A stretch of DNA of 64,000 bases from an uncultured Bacilli bacterium (GCA_910584255.1 CAJTXV010000003.1:1-64000), one strand, 5' to 3'. Shown: positions 9,354 through 18,996, counted from the stretch's first letter. The notes: generated by a model from the sequence alone, not told the origin. A program made the numbers and translations.

Positions 9354-9847
9354 TCAATAAATTAAGATAATATCAGCCACTAAATTAAAATTAATCTTTT
9401 TATTTGAGTAGAAATTTTTGGAGCGCAAACCATCGAAAGGTGACAGTATATCCTCTAAAAGTGTTTCAATAGGCATCCATACTGCACCATTCGAATCTAA
9501 TCCATCTGCTTCAGTCTTTAAATTATCTTCTGCGATTTTTACAATATATAATATTCCTATATGGTGTAAATCTTCAATTAAGTTTTCTTCTATTTGCCAT
9601 TTAAAAGTTACTGAAGTTGCATCTAATAATATAGCTTCTATTCCACTAACTCCCTTTTCAAAGCATCCATTGGTGTTTCATCATGTTCTATGCCACCACC
9701 TGGTAAATCTAATTTTCCTTTATACCCACCTCTAGATTTTTTAATTAAGGCTATTTTGTCATCTTTTATAATTACTCCATAAGCCCCAACATGTGTTTTA
9801 GTAACTGTTTTCACTCTTTTCTCCTTCTTAAAAAAATTAAACTTCAA
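9354..9847 (-). pseudogene. Frameshifted Nudix hydrolase
   Basis: The first 69 codons encode a Nudix N terminus, ending with the box GGGIEHDE through KRELVE and then a TAG. The rest of the protein continues in another frame (SGIEAILLDATSV through IILIY) to a TGA at 9354. The break falls inside the Nudix box, so the catalytic EE is lost and the enzyme should be inactive. The junction reads as a 13-base deletion between two copies of GTTAGTGGA; restoring it would give REL-VEEVSGIEA, the expected consensus. The strain's ancestor therefore probably had a working gene. Confidence 0.8.
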
Positions 9848-9931
9848 ATATAAAATTTGAAGTAATATTCATATAGCACGATTATAATAAGGGTTCAAGA
9901 AATTTTTTATTTTTACTTATCTTTCTTGATT

Positions 9932-10324
9932 TTAATTACCATAAATTTTTTTTTGACTATATTTTTTTAACATTTGCATTTCATTTTTATGTTCCTCATT
10001 AGGAGGTAGCATACTTTGATTTATATCTTTAAACAAATCATTCCAAGCACGGTAAAGTGGGTAATCTTCTTTGGATAAAATATTCAATACTCTATGCCCT
10101 TTTTTCGTAATTAGTGCTCCATTTTCAATTGTCGTTAACCCATGTTGTGACTGTTCAATAATGTGATGAAAAGTTAAAATATTTTTTACAGTAATTAAAT
10201 AGCTCATCCAATCATAGTCCACTGGTTGATAAATTTTTATCATATCCAACACTAAAGATTGGTTTTCATTTATGTATATTTTTCCCAACTCATTAATCCC
10301 CTTTGTTAAAATATATCTAAACAA
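9932..10324 (-). CDS. Hypothetical protein, 130 residues
   Basis: This is a predicted alpha-helical soluble protein with no recognised motif. The middle (GALITKKGHRVLNIL) resembles a winged-helix recognition and wing segment of the kind seen in MarR/PadR-like proteins. That likeness is weak and functional assignment is not justified. It lies between the broken Nudix gene and the tRNA on the same strand. Confidence 0.5.
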   Translation of the reverse strand: MFRYILTKGINELGKIYINENQSLVLDMIKIYQPVDYDWMSYLITVKNILTFHHIIEQSQHGLTTIENGALITKKGHRVLNILSKEDYPLYRAWNDLFKDINQSMLPPNEEHKNEMQMLKKYSQKKIYGN

Positions 10325-10348
10325 ACTAAAAAGTTTGATTCATTCAAA

Positions 10349-10422
10349 TGGCAGGGGATGAGAGAATCGAACTCCCAACAAAAGTTTTGGAGACTCCTAT
10401 TATACCATTTAACTAATCCCCT
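10349..10422 (-). tRNA. tRNA-Trp (anticodon CCA)
   Basis: All four arms can be folded on the minus strand. The acceptor is AGGGGAT/ATCCCCT with discriminator G and an encoded CCA. The D stem is GTTA/TAAT with GG in the loop. The anticodon stem is GGAGT/ACTTT around the loop CTCCAAA, and the T arm is GGGAG-TTCGATT-CTCTC. Anticodon CCA reads UGG. The variable loop has only 4 nt, and the anticodon stem has two G-U pairs, which is weaker than usual. It could be a secondary or slightly degraded copy. Confidence 0.85.
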
Positions 10423-10543
10423 AGATAGATATAGATTGAAGTATCTATATGTACTTAAACCTATGTCATTTATTATAGCATAATTCATTTTACTAGACAA
10501 TAACACATTTTACTTTTTTTCATATTTTATTATAGGTGATATT

Positions 10544-10969
10544 ATGTTGGTGTCTTATACCACCAAGGAACTAGATCTACTTGCTCGTTTAATGCGCGCC
10601 GAAGCTGTAGGAGAAGGTGACCTTGGAATGTTAATGGTTGGAAATGTTGCTGTTAATAGAGCAATTGCTGATTGTTTAACTTTTAAAAATATTCAGACAA
10701 TTTCTGATGTAGTGTATCAATCTCCTGGAGGGTTTGCCGGAGTTACTAGTAATTTGTTTTTTTCTTCTGCAACTACAAAGGAAAAGGAATTAGCAAATCG
10801 GGTACTTCGAGGTGAATATTATTATCCTGCCACAAATGCATTATGGTTTTATGCCCCTAGTGGGAATGCAAATTGTGTTGGGCTTTGGTATGAACAACGA
10901 AATACTGGAAGATATAAAAGTCATTGTTTTTATGAGCCATATGCAGGAGTCTGTCATCAGATTCATTAA
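10544..10969 (+). CDS. SleB/CwlJ-type cell wall hydrolase
   Basis: The 141-residue protein matches the Hydrolase_2 domain almost end to end. It has the catalytic RAEAVGEGDLGMLMVGNV segment with its Glu residues near position 20, and a C-terminal cysteine/aromatic region (NCVGLWYEQRNTGRYKSHCF). Family members cleave cortex or cell-wall peptidoglycan. No signal peptide is present, so it is either released by lysis or exported unconventionally, or it derives from a phage. An AGGTGATATT ribosome binding site supports the start. Confidence 0.85.
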   Translation: MLVSYTTKELDLLARLMRAEAVGEGDLGMLMVGNVAVNRAIADCLTFKNIQTISDVVYQSPGGFAGVTSNLFFSSATTKEKELANRVLRGEYYYPATNALWFYAPSGNANCVGLWYEQRNTGRYKSHCFYEPYAGVCHQIH

Positions 10970-10998
10970 AAAGGATTGAGTAATTACAATCCTTTTTG
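10969..10998 (+). terminator. Rho-independent terminator
   Basis: The stem AAAAGGATTG/CAATCCTTTTT with an 8-nt loop directly abuts the hydrolase stop codon. Confidence 0.85.
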
Positions 10999-11047
10999 CT
11001 TGGTATTATTCGTCATAGCTATATTCGTTAGGAATTAAGTATACTTT

Positions 11048-11719
11048 TTATAATCCCTTCTTTTTTATTTTTTTATCATGATCATTTACCATTTTTTCAT
11101 AATTAATGGTATCATTATGTATTTTATAAGAATCATTAAAATCCTGCATTGAGTACTCTTCTTTATTTAATTTGAGTAATGTAGTATCAATATCTGCTAA
11201 TGTTGACTTTTCGATACAAAGATCATTTATTTGATTCAAAAAATTACGACTTTCATCATCTAGAGCAATGCCCCGATTCTTTAAATTTTCTAGATAATCG
11301 TTAATTAATATTAATATCATATTACTATACTCATAATCTTGGATTACTTGTAGCATTTCAAAGTTCTTTTGCTCCATTTTATTCTTTTTATGATTCAAAT
11401 ATTCACTAATAAATAAGAATCCAAATGAAATAAAAGTTAATACATTGGTAATTTTACCATTTACAATCCCCTTCACTATGGGGTATTTCATTAATGAGTT
11501 ACTGTAACAAAAAAGAGAAATTAATAATACAAAAGGAACTATGTATAAAAACTCTGCTTTATTACTCTTCATATTGGGAACAATCATATTTATAATTGAA
11601 AATATAGTTGTACTGACAGATAGTCCAAATAAAATCACATTGCTAGTCTCAAAAAAGATATTTAAAAAACCGACAATTACTAATGATACACCAAATGATA
11701 AGGCAAATTTATTATTCAT
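11048..11719 (-). CDS. Four-span membrane protein, unknown
   Basis: The 223-residue protein has four hydrophobic segments in the first 110 residues and a charged helical cytoplasmic tail ending in KKIKKKGL. There is no known motif. It lies downstream of the restriction island on the same strand, separated by about 120 bases. Small membrane proteins of this type are common beside defence genes, but no link is shown. Confidence 0.6.
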   Translation of the reverse strand: MNNKFALSFGVSLVIVGFLNIFFETSNVILFGLSVSTTIFSIINMIVPNMKSNKAEFLYIVPFVLLISLFCYSNSLMKYPIVKGIVNGKITNVLTFISFGFLFISEYLNHKKNKMEQKNFEMLQVIQDYEYSNMILILINDYLENLKNRGIALDDESRNFLNQINDLCIEKSTLADIDTTLLKLNKEEYSMQDFNDSYKIHNDTINYEKMVNDHDKKIKKKGL

Positions 11720-11843
11720 TAGATACCTCCTAAAGTGATTTTAGGTTTATTATATCAGATGTAATACTAAATATAGAATACTTTTATATAATAGTCACCC
11801 TTAAATAATTTTTCTATCTTTTAGTAATCAGAGTGTCATTAAA

Positions 11844-13688
11844 TTATAAATTAAATATTTCATTTTTAGCAAGTTTACTTGAAAGACTCGTGGCTCTTTT
11901 TGAAATCTGAGCATAGGTATTAAATGTAGAATAATTTTTAAGGTTTACTATTTTATTACTCTTATCAATATTCTCATCTCTCCATATTAATCTCAGATTT
12001 CCAATTTTATCAAGAATTTGTGTTTGAAAAACTAGATAACTCATATCACTCAAAATACCTGGAATATTGAGGTCATGTCCTTCTTTTAGTTTTAATATTT
12101 CATTTCCTTTTGGTCCCTCAAAATAATATTTACATTTTGGATCACTTTTTTCTGGTTTTTGAGGCAATATATGATCTATTTGAATTGTATCTCTATTCAT
12201 TAATACATAATTACCCTTATCGTAATCTAATTTTCCATTTGTAGAAAATTCAAATGCAGTCAGTAATACTCTTGTTGCACCTTTTTCATTTTTTTCAGAG
12301 TATCCTGCAAAATTAATAATATTATTTTCTATATATTTTTTATTAATTCCATCTAATATTAAACTATTTTTAAATCCTTCAATAATTTTCATATAGTTAA
12401 AATCATTGAAAATCATATCATTGATTATTTTTTCAAATGTCTTTATAGCATCTTTACTATCCCTATTTGAAATGGTTTGGAATGAGAACATATAGACAAA
12501 ACATGCTTTGATTACTTCTGTTAATCCTTTTTTATCTAATTTATTTGTTCCAAATTCACAGTAGGCTCTAAAAATAATTGGGTTTGGATGTTCATATTCT
12601 AGTAATCTTAAACAATTTGTATAGAATTTGAATTTATTATTATTAATTAAAAATTCATTTTTATCTATCATGGTTTTATAATATTTCACTTTTTCATTCA
12701 TATCATCTAAGAAACATTTAAAAGTTTCACTTAGATTGTCTTTCTGATAATATCTCATTAATTCTTCAGAGGAAGATTTAAAATATTTAGCGCTTAATCC
12801 TACCTTATAAAACTTGATATATGATTTAATAAAAATATACATATAGTCTTCTAATTGATCTTTCGTTTCTTTGATGAGGTTTCCCCATACTCCTAAATAT
12901 GTGTCATAATCCTCTCCATCAATATTTTGAAAAATATAACTTTTGATTAGGTCTACTTGATCTAATTGTTTTCCTTTACTATTAATTGATTCGAATATTT
13001 CAAAGAGTTTTTTCTCATTTCCCTTCCCAACTGTAATAGTAATGAATTTTAAATTGTATATTAAGAAATCAATATAATCTAGTAGTAACTCCCCGTCTCC
13101 TTTATCATTCTTGATTATATAACTTTTAATTTTATTGTCTATACTCTTTAAATTAGATAATACTTTTTCTTCCTGCTTGTTTTCTGTTGTGTATGTATTC
13201 ATTTTATCAAATAATTTATCACTTCCTGCATTTGTAAAAATCGTATCAAAGATAAATTTTACAACATTCTCCTCAATTGCACTAGAAGTTAATAATGGTT
13301 GATTTTTATTGATGGTTCTACCTTCTGTTTTTTTCCACAAAAAACCTTTTAATAATACTACATTTTCATCTTGTTCAATTCCTAGTCTTACTGCATGATG
13401 GTATAGTAATAAACATATAAAACTTAGGGTGGTTAATCTTTGTTGACCATCAATGATTGAATATTTAAATATACTACTTTTTATTTGTTTATCTATTGAC
13501 ATATAAATGGTTCCCATAAAGAGATTTTCATCTTTATCACTTTGGAAATACTCATCAATATCAGCAAATAATTCTCCTATTTCTTCTGTTCCCCAACTAT
13601 AGGGTCTTTGAAATACTGGTATGGAAAAACAATTTTTAAATAATGAATCTAAGCTTTCAATTTGAGGTTGATTAAATCCTTCTATCAT
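11844..13688 (-). CDS. GmrSD-like DUF262/DUF1524 protein
   Basis: The 614-residue protein has an N-terminal DUF262 (ParB-like) domain with the motif VFQRPYSWG (about 24-32) and the hallmark IDGQQRLTT (about 78-86). The C-terminal DUF1524 nuclease-like domain has the His-Asn-His-type motif QIDHILPQ (near residue 510). Proteins of this architecture include the GmrSD type IV enzymes that cut modified phage DNA. The gene lies 20 bases after the AlwI-like gene, on the same strand, with an AAGGAGTAG ribosome binding site. It may serve as a second layer against phages with modified bases. Confidence 0.85.
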   Translation of the reverse strand: MIEGFNQPQIESLDSLFKNCFSIPVFQRPYSWGTEEIGELFADIDEYFQSDKDENLFMGTIYMSIDKQIKSSIFKYSIIDGQQRLTTLSFICLLLYHHAVRLGIEQDENVVLLKGFLWKKTEGRTINKNQPLLTSSAIEENVVKFIFDTIFTNAGSDKLFDKMNTYTTENKQEEKVLSNLKSIDNKIKSYIIKNDKGDGELLLDYIDFLIYNLKFITITVGKGNEKKLFEIFESINSKGKQLDQVDLIKSYIFQNIDGEDYDTYLGVWGNLIKETKDQLEDYMYIFIKSYIKFYKVGLSAKYFKSSSEELMRYYQKDNLSETFKCFLDDMNEKVKYYKTMIDKNEFLINNNKFKFYTNCLRLLEYEHPNPIIFRAYCEFGTNKLDKKGLTEVIKACFVYMFSFQTISNRDSKDAIKTFEKIINDMIFNDFNYMKIIEGFKNSLILDGINKKYIENNIINFAGYSEKNEKGATRVLLTAFEFSTNGKLDYDKGNYVLMNRDTIQIDHILPQKPEKSDPKCKYYFEGPKGNEILKLKEGHDLNIPGILSDMSYLVFQTQILDKIGNLRLIWRDENIDKSNKIVNLKNYSTFNTYAQISKRATSLSSKLAKNEIFNL

Positions 13689-13708
13689 ATACTACTCCTT
13701 ACTTCATC

Positions 13709-16327
13709 TTATTCGTATTCAGATATAAATTTCTTATAGTCTTCTACAGACTCCTTTTTTAGTTTTTTGGCAATTTTTTCAATCAATGTATCGAATTCTT
13801 TCAAGTTTTTCGCCTTATCAACAATTTTTATTAACATATCTATTGTCATTGGTACCATAGTCACGTCTTGATCTAATGCTTCAAAGCGGTAATACCGAAT
13901 GGTATCCTCATGAATAAATGGTGCGATTAATAAAGCTTTGTTTACAACTTTTTCTTTTAGGGATGATGCTAGATGCCTTGCTACGGTTGTTGTTTCTGCA
14001 TTTAGTTGTTGGTTTCTATTTCGTATGGTAGTTACCTCTATATTATAATGAAAACGGTCATTAAAGAATTCAACATCGGCATTGCCTCCTGGTGCTTGAG
14101 ATAATGGAAGCCCATTTTCGTCTAATATTAAGTTTCCTTTTACTTGCTCTTTCCCAAATTTAGATGCTAGTAGAAGAGCTGTAAAAAATTCAAATCGTAC
14201 ATATTCTTCTATATCACTTAACGATGTTTTTCCATCTACGGTTCTATTGATTAATCCTAGTTCCATTTTTATATTTTCATATGGAAATTCATCATAATTA
14301 TTATTTTCAAATACATACTGATAGTATAATTGATTGATTTCTTGATATTTCTTGGGAGTTAATGTTTCTTGATTTACATCGTAACCTATTTCCTTGGCTT
14401 TACTCTCTATTACCTTGAAATAACTAGAGTTGGATTCTTCCCAAGGTAAAACAATATTTTCAATGTATTCAAAATATTGATCCGAATCCCGAAACTTTTT
14501 CCACTTATAATTATGATATTTATCTAATATTAATTGTACCTTGGTGAGTTCATGCCTGTTGAAATCAATATATCTAGTTCTAAAACCGGCTTTTTCAACA
14601 ATTAAACCTGTTTTCTTAAATTTTCTTAGTACTTCATCTGCATAACTGGCTGAACCATATAATGTGTCTTTATTATAGGATTCGATATTATTATCTTTTA
14701 AATATTTCTTAGCAAACTTGTCATCTTCTTTGGTACCATGTGTCTTTCTATAATCAATGATTTTGTTTACAATTTTTGTATAGTTGCAGTTCTTCATCGT
14801 CAGAATAAAAACACCAAATTCATATAATGTTATACCCTTATATTTTTTGTCATCTTTATAATACTCATTCAGTTCATTGATTATAAATATGGTGTTAAGA
14901 AATGGATTTGATTTATTAGATGCGGTTTCTCTCACAGGACTTCTATATTCTAGTCCAATCATTGCTTTCGTATAAATATCCTGTTCATAAGATGAATCTT
15001 TTAATAATTGATCTCCTAGTTCTGTAATTCTAATTCTATACTTTCGATTGGTTCCAAGTCTTTGGATTAAAGCTTGATTTTCAAGAGCCATTACATAATC
15101 CCCAACTCTACCAGTAAATCCATTCGAGGGTTTATTTTTTTTCATGATCTGAAAGAGTTCATCGTCTGTTAATGTTTCTCCTTGCTCAATCTTTTGTTTG
15201 GAAGTTTCATCTAACCTTACAGGAGTGAATGCTCCATATTGAATTGCATCCTTATATACTTGAATTTTTGTTTTTTCTGTAAATAATTTCCCCGAATACT
15301 TTTTAAAGATTTTTAAAAATTCAATATTTTTATCTGGAATTCTAATACTTGTATTAAAAGAGTAAAGTTTATTGCCTTTTCGATTACCAGCAACCCCAGA
15401 ACTATTTTCTTGATTGTTATCTATAGTAGTTTCTTTTTTCTTCATAGATACCTCCTTGAAATTCGTAATTAATACTTCTTGTGCGATGGTGATATTTTTT
15501 TTACGATAATTTGCATTTAAGTACTTTCGGTTTAAAAAATGGATGTTATATTTTTTTGACCATTCTTTTAGTAGATAGTTTGTTTTCCCATTTGACTCTA
15601 TCACATTAGAGAGAGCAAATTTTATTCCTTTCTCGTTTAAGGAATCTAATAATTTTAATAAATCTTTTTCGTCATCTTCACTCCATGAAATGTTATAGGG
15701 AGCTTGTGTAATTAAATATGGTGGGTCAAAATAGTATAAGGCAGTTTCATCCTCGTATAATTTTTTATTTCTAAAATCGTAATTTGTAATTTTTACTTTC
15801 TTCTCTTTGAATATTTTTGTGTATTCTTCTGTTTTGTCTCTTAGGGAGGTAGAGTAGTCTACTTTTCCTACAGGTACATTATATAAACCACTATTATTAA
15901 ATCTAATATAGTGATTAAATCCAAATATGATTAAGGCAAACAGCTTATCAACGGTAGGATTTTTATTATAATCATCTTTTAATTCTCCAAATGGCACTTT
16001 ATTGTATTTTGATAGTCCTTCATGTTTTTCCTCTTTGTAAAAATGAAGTCCATTTCTATGTGAATCTGTAAATTTATATTTTTGAATGATGGTATCCATG
16101 TCTTTGATAATTTTCTTGCTATCATTGTTTTTAAAGTAATTCAGTAATTCAATCGTTATTTTATCATTGTCATTTAATATTACAATATCAGCATTGGCAT
16201 TTAATCCAACTAAGCCGCTACCTGCGAAAACATCTACTAGTTTATTAGATTGATTATTTAGAAAAGGGATAATTTGATTTAATAGTTTAAATTTATTACC
16301 AGTGTAATTTAGTGGTGAGTTAATCAT
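13709..16327 (-). CDS. D12-class adenine methyltransferase fused to AlwI-like endonuclease
   Basis: One 872-codon frame holds two enzymes. Residues 1-290 are a Dam/D12-class N6-adenine methyltransferase: NYTGNKFKLL and VFAGSGLVGLN bind SAM, and FDPPY is the catalytic motif. Residues from about 295 resemble AlwI-family type II endonucleases: helical winged regions, then EFFNDRFHYNIEVT as a probable PD-(D/E)XK core near residue 775. AlwI recognises GGATC. The chosen start (16327) has AGGGAGAG before it and overlaps the preceding gene by 8 bases. A perfect ribosome binding site and ATG inside the frame (15443-15457) suggest the nuclease is also, or only, made separately. Confidence 0.8.
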   Translation of the reverse strand: MINSPLNYTGNKFKLLNQIIPFLNNQSNKLVDVFAGSGLVGLNANADIVILNDNDKITIELLNYFKNNDSKKIIKDMDTIIQKYKFTDSHRNGLHFYKEEKHEGLSKYNKVPFGELKDDYNKNPTVDKLFALIIFGFNHYIRFNNSGLYNVPVGKVDYSTSLRDKTEEYTKIFKEKKVKITNYDFRNKKLYEDETALYYFDPPYLITQAPYNISWSEDDEKDLLKLLDSLNEKGIKFALSNVIESNGKTNYLLKEWSKKYNIHFLNRKYLNANYRKKNITIAQEVLITNFKEVSMKKKETTIDNNQENSSGVAGNRKGNKLYSFNTSIRIPDKNIEFLKIFKKYSGKLFTEKTKIQVYKDAIQYGAFTPVRLDETSKQKIEQGETLTDDELFQIMKKNKPSNGFTGRVGDYVMALENQALIQRLGTNRKYRIRITELGDQLLKDSSYEQDIYTKAMIGLEYRSPVRETASNKSNPFLNTIFIINELNEYYKDDKKYKGITLYEFGVFILTMKNCNYTKIVNKIIDYRKTHGTKEDDKFAKKYLKDNNIESYNKDTLYGSASYADEVLRKFKKTGLIVEKAGFRTRYIDFNRHELTKVQLILDKYHNYKWKKFRDSDQYFEYIENIVLPWEESNSSYFKVIESKAKEIGYDVNQETLTPKKYQEINQLYYQYVFENNNYDEFPYENIKMELGLINRTVDGKTSLSDIEEYVRFEFFTALLLASKFGKEQVKGNLILDENGLPLSQAPGGNADVEFFNDRFHYNIEVTTIRNRNQQLNAETTTVARHLASSLKEKVVNKALLIAPFIHEDTIRYYRFEALDQDVTMVPMTIDMLIKIVDKAKNLKEFDTLIEKIAKKLKKESVEDYKKFISEYE
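15443..15457 (-). promoter_or_regulatory. Internal ribosome binding site and start for the endonuclease
   Basis: AAGGAGGT (15450-15457) lies 4 bases before an in-frame ATG (15445-15443) at codon 295, exactly where the methyltransferase domain ends. It would give a 578-residue nuclease, close to the expected length for this family. Confidence 0.65.
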
Positions 16328-17009
16328 TGAGTCTCTCCCTAGATATCTCATAATATTTGGGGTCTATCTCTGATCCAACTAAATTTCTATTTAGATTTTT
16401 ACATGCTATCGCAGTAGTTCCAGATCCTAAAAAAGGATCAAAAATCAAATCTCCTTCATTTGTATGTATTTCAATTAATTTTTCTATTACTTCTAAATGT
16501 TTTTGTGTAGGGTGTAATCTTTTTTTGCCACCAGGAACTATTCCTGTCATGATTTCTGGTTTTAGATAGCCAACTTCTTCTGGTTTGTTAAAAGTCCATG
16601 GTTTTCCTACTTTTACTGCCCATATTGCAAACTCACAATCACTAGCATATCTTCTTTCTACATTTCTAGGCATAGGATTTTTCTTAATCCACCTGATGAT
16701 ATCTTTAATGATAAAACCACATTTTTCTAACTGTTCAGCAATCATTCCTAGGTTTTTCCAATCATTAAATATAATGACTGTCCCACCTGCTTTTACTAAT
16801 TCTGCTGATTCTCGAATCCATTTTTTTTGATTGAAATTATAATCCCATTCTCCATAATTCATTCCACTTCTACCCATATTAGAATACCCTAATTGATGTT
16901 TTCTACTTACACCATATGGAGGATCTGTTATAATTGCATCCAACTTTATTTTATCTTTTTTTAATCGACGAATTGTCTTTTTGTAGTCTTCGTTATATAT
17001 GTCAATCAT
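16320..17009 (-). CDS. DNA adenine/cytosine-N4 methyltransferase of the AlwI-like system
   Basis: The 229-residue beta-class amino-methyltransferase has catalytic DPPYGVSR near residue 28 and SAM motif FDPFLGSGTTAIA near residue 192. Restriction systems with a non-palindromic site such as GGATC need one methyltransferase per strand. This enzyme and the fused D12 domain next to it fit that pair. An AGGAGGTTTAGT ribosome binding site precedes it, and it overlaps the Xre regulator by 4 bases, so the genes are translationally coupled. Confidence 0.88.
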   Translation of the reverse strand: MIDIYNEDYKKTIRRLKKDKIKLDAIITDPPYGVSRKHQLGYSNMGRSGMNYGEWDYNFNQKKWIRESAELVKAGGTVIIFNDWKNLGMIAEQLEKCGFIIKDIIRWIKKNPMPRNVERRYASDCEFAIWAVKVGKPWTFNKPEEVGYLKPEIMTGIVPGGKKRLHPTQKHLEVIEKLIEIHTNEGDLIFDPFLGSGTTAIACKNLNRNLVGSEIDPKYYEISRERLND

Positions 17010-17542
17010 ACTAAACCTCCTGATGGTGAATCTTTTGGTAGCTTATCATTATATTTTTTCTCTACCATTTCTAATTGATTTAAAGCATCTTCAATCTCAT
17101 CGATTACTTTATCGATTGTATTGGAGTTCTCTTTTTCTTGTTTCATTAATTTCACATGATTAATTGTAGTAGTCAGTTTCTGTCTTACTTTATTTGCTGT
17201 ATCTCTTTTTTGTTTATCAAATTCTAATAGTCTGAGTTCTGACTTTTTATATTCATCTAATAAATGTTTTAATTCTTTTGTTGATTTGTTTTTATATTTA
17301 TCAATACCATAGATAGAAAATGATTCTCCATATCCTGATTCTTTTAACATTAAATCTAAGGATAGGTCTAATTCTTCAGCTATCTTTTTAAATATGTCAA
17401 TGTCTGGTTTTTTTATTTTACCATTAATTGTATCGTTATAGGTACTTTGGCTTAGGCCTATTCTTTTCGATAATTCACGTTGGGAATAACCTTTTAGTTT
17501 TCTAGCATTTTCGACCATATTTTTAAAATCAGTGATAGCCAT
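17006..17542 (-). CDS. Xre-type regulator of the restriction island
   Basis: The protein has an N-terminal helix-turn-helix (SQRELSKRIGLSQSTYNDTI) and then a long coiled coil of about 90 residues. It is the first gene of the island and overlaps the methyltransferase by 4 bases. Its position suggests a controller (C-protein-like) role that delays nuclease expression, although at 178 residues it is larger than classical C proteins. I take the ATG at 17542 over the upstream one because GAGAGGTG lies 5 bases before it. The coiled coil implies dimerisation. Confidence 0.8.
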   Translation of the reverse strand: MAITDFKNMVENARKLKGYSQRELSKRIGLSQSTYNDTINGKIKKPDIDIFKKIAEELDLSLDLMLKESGYGESFSIYGIDKYKNKSTKELKHLLDEYKKSELRLLEFDKQKRDTANKVRQKLTTTINHVKLMKQEKENSNTIDKVIDEIEDALNQLEMVEKKYNDKLPKDSPSGGLV

Positions 17543-17723
17543 TTTTACACCTCTCTTATGATTACTAGTTCCCATCTATTTATCATTTTATCATACCAGG
17601 AAATTTATGTAAACAAAAAGAACGAATCTATCGTTCAGAAAAATCAGGTGTATTTTTGTGCATTATTTTTTATTGGGTAGGGTGATAGCGACGTATAAAG
17701 TTGGATTAAAATTGTAGCATATT

Positions 17724-17749
17724 AAAAGATTGGAATCAACCAATCTTTT
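17724..17749 (-). terminator. Hairpin after the LysM amidase
   Basis: The 10-bp stem AAAAGATTGG/CCAATCTTTT with a 6-nt loop lies 10 bases after the amidase stop. The minus-strand T tract is short (four), so termination strength is uncertain. Confidence 0.5.
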
Positions 17750-17758
17750 TTCATTTCT

Positions 17759-18899
17759 CTAGCTTGGAATAATTAATTGTTGACCGATTTGTAAGACATT
17801 GGTAGTTAATCCATTTCTATTTTTAATAGCATCTATCGTGGTTCCAAATTGATTTGCTATTTTCCATAGGCTGTCTCCACTCTTTACATAGTAAACAGTG
17901 CTATCGTTACCATTACTTCCAGGGATTCTTAGAAGTTGACCAATTTGTAAGACATTTGTAGTTAGATTATTGGCGTTTTTAATTTCTGATACTGTGGTAT
18001 TAAATTTCCTTGCAATAGACCATAGGCTATCTCCGCTTTGAACTACATATAGCTGGGTAGTATCTTCTTCTGGTGGTGTAGGGGTGGGCGTCGGTGTTGG
18101 GGTTGGAGTGGTTGTTGATCCTGGAATAATTAATTGTTGACCAATTGATAGGTTTGTTCCTGATAAGTTATTTGCCTGAATAATAGAATCTACACTTACT
18201 CCAAAGTTATTGGCAATTTTCCATAAACTATCTCCCTTTTGTACTGTATAGGTGAGAGAAGCTTCTGTTTTCTTTGGAATTTTTAAAGTCTGACCAATAC
18301 TTAGGGCTGTTGTTCCTAAATTATTTAACTGAACAATCGCATCTACGGTTGTCTCATATTCTCTTGCAATGTTCCATAAGCTGTCTCCACTTTTCACTGT
18401 GTATATAATGTAATCATCTGAAGGTGTTTCTGGCCCAGTCGACTCAGATATAATTAATACTTGACCAATCGATAGGTTGTTACTAGTTAGGTTATTTAAC
18501 TCTTTTAATTTATCTACCGTTGTATTGAATCTTTGTGCGATTGAATATAAGCTATCTCCCTTTTGCACAGTATAGGTAGACTCCGTAACACCACTTGGAT
18601 TTTTATAAGGAACTCCTATATATCTAGCTACCGCTCTAACAACGGCTTCCACGTAATCAAGCAGATTATTTTGTAATTTTTTTACGTCATTTGGATTATC
18701 AATAAATCCATATTCAATTAATAATGAAGTAGTATTAGGTGTTTCTCTCATAATGTAGTAATAATCCTTTGATGGGTTTTCTGGTAGGCGACGTTGATAA
18801 TATTTACGCATGATTTGTCCTTCTTCACCAATGGATTCTAAGATAGATCTAGCTAGGGTGTCTGTACTTCTAAGTGGGTAGACTACCTCCGCACCTTCG
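17759..18899 (-). pseudogene. C-terminal part of a LysM N-acetylmuramoyl-L-alanine amidase
   Basis: This fragment starts in mid-domain, in frame at GEGAEVVYPLRSTDTLA, and has no start codon of its own at the break. It holds the second half of an Amidase_3 domain, including the catalytic-Glu region TTSLLIEYGFIDN. Five LysM repeats follow, each with YTVQKGDSLW- or YVVQSGDSLW-like starts, with a Thr/Pro linker before the fourth repeat. LysM repeats bind peptidoglycan. The N-terminal half lies at 29401-29670, beyond the 10.5-kb insertion. Restart at the ATG at 18811 would make a LysM protein without a complete catalytic domain. Confidence 0.88.
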
Positions 18900-18915
18900 C
18901 CACCACAAGGTTAGC
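18889..18915. other. Left junction of the integrated element (att site)
   Basis: On the minus strand the element sequence GCTAACCTTGT meets GGTGG and then the amidase codons CGAAGGTGC. Together with the right junction it defines a GGnGG crossover (18900-18904). The element-side arms GCTAACCTTGT and GCTAAGTATGT would form an imperfect inverted repeat in the excised circle, as is usual for attP of serine integrases. Confidence 0.75.
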
Positions 18916-18996
18916 TTTCCCATTGATTACTGCAAATCATTTACTTTTGTACCACAGTTTTAAGCTTTGTGGAACAAGAGTAAGTTTATTATTTAA

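Noticed and set aside
9418..9735. Plus-strand 105-codon frame
   Set aside because: It is antisense to the broken Nudix gene, whose protein similarity on the minus strand is convincing.
17759..18811. Stand-alone LysM protein starting at 18811
   Set aside because: The frame continues upstream to the element junction with clear Amidase_3 residues, so it is the end of a split gene.
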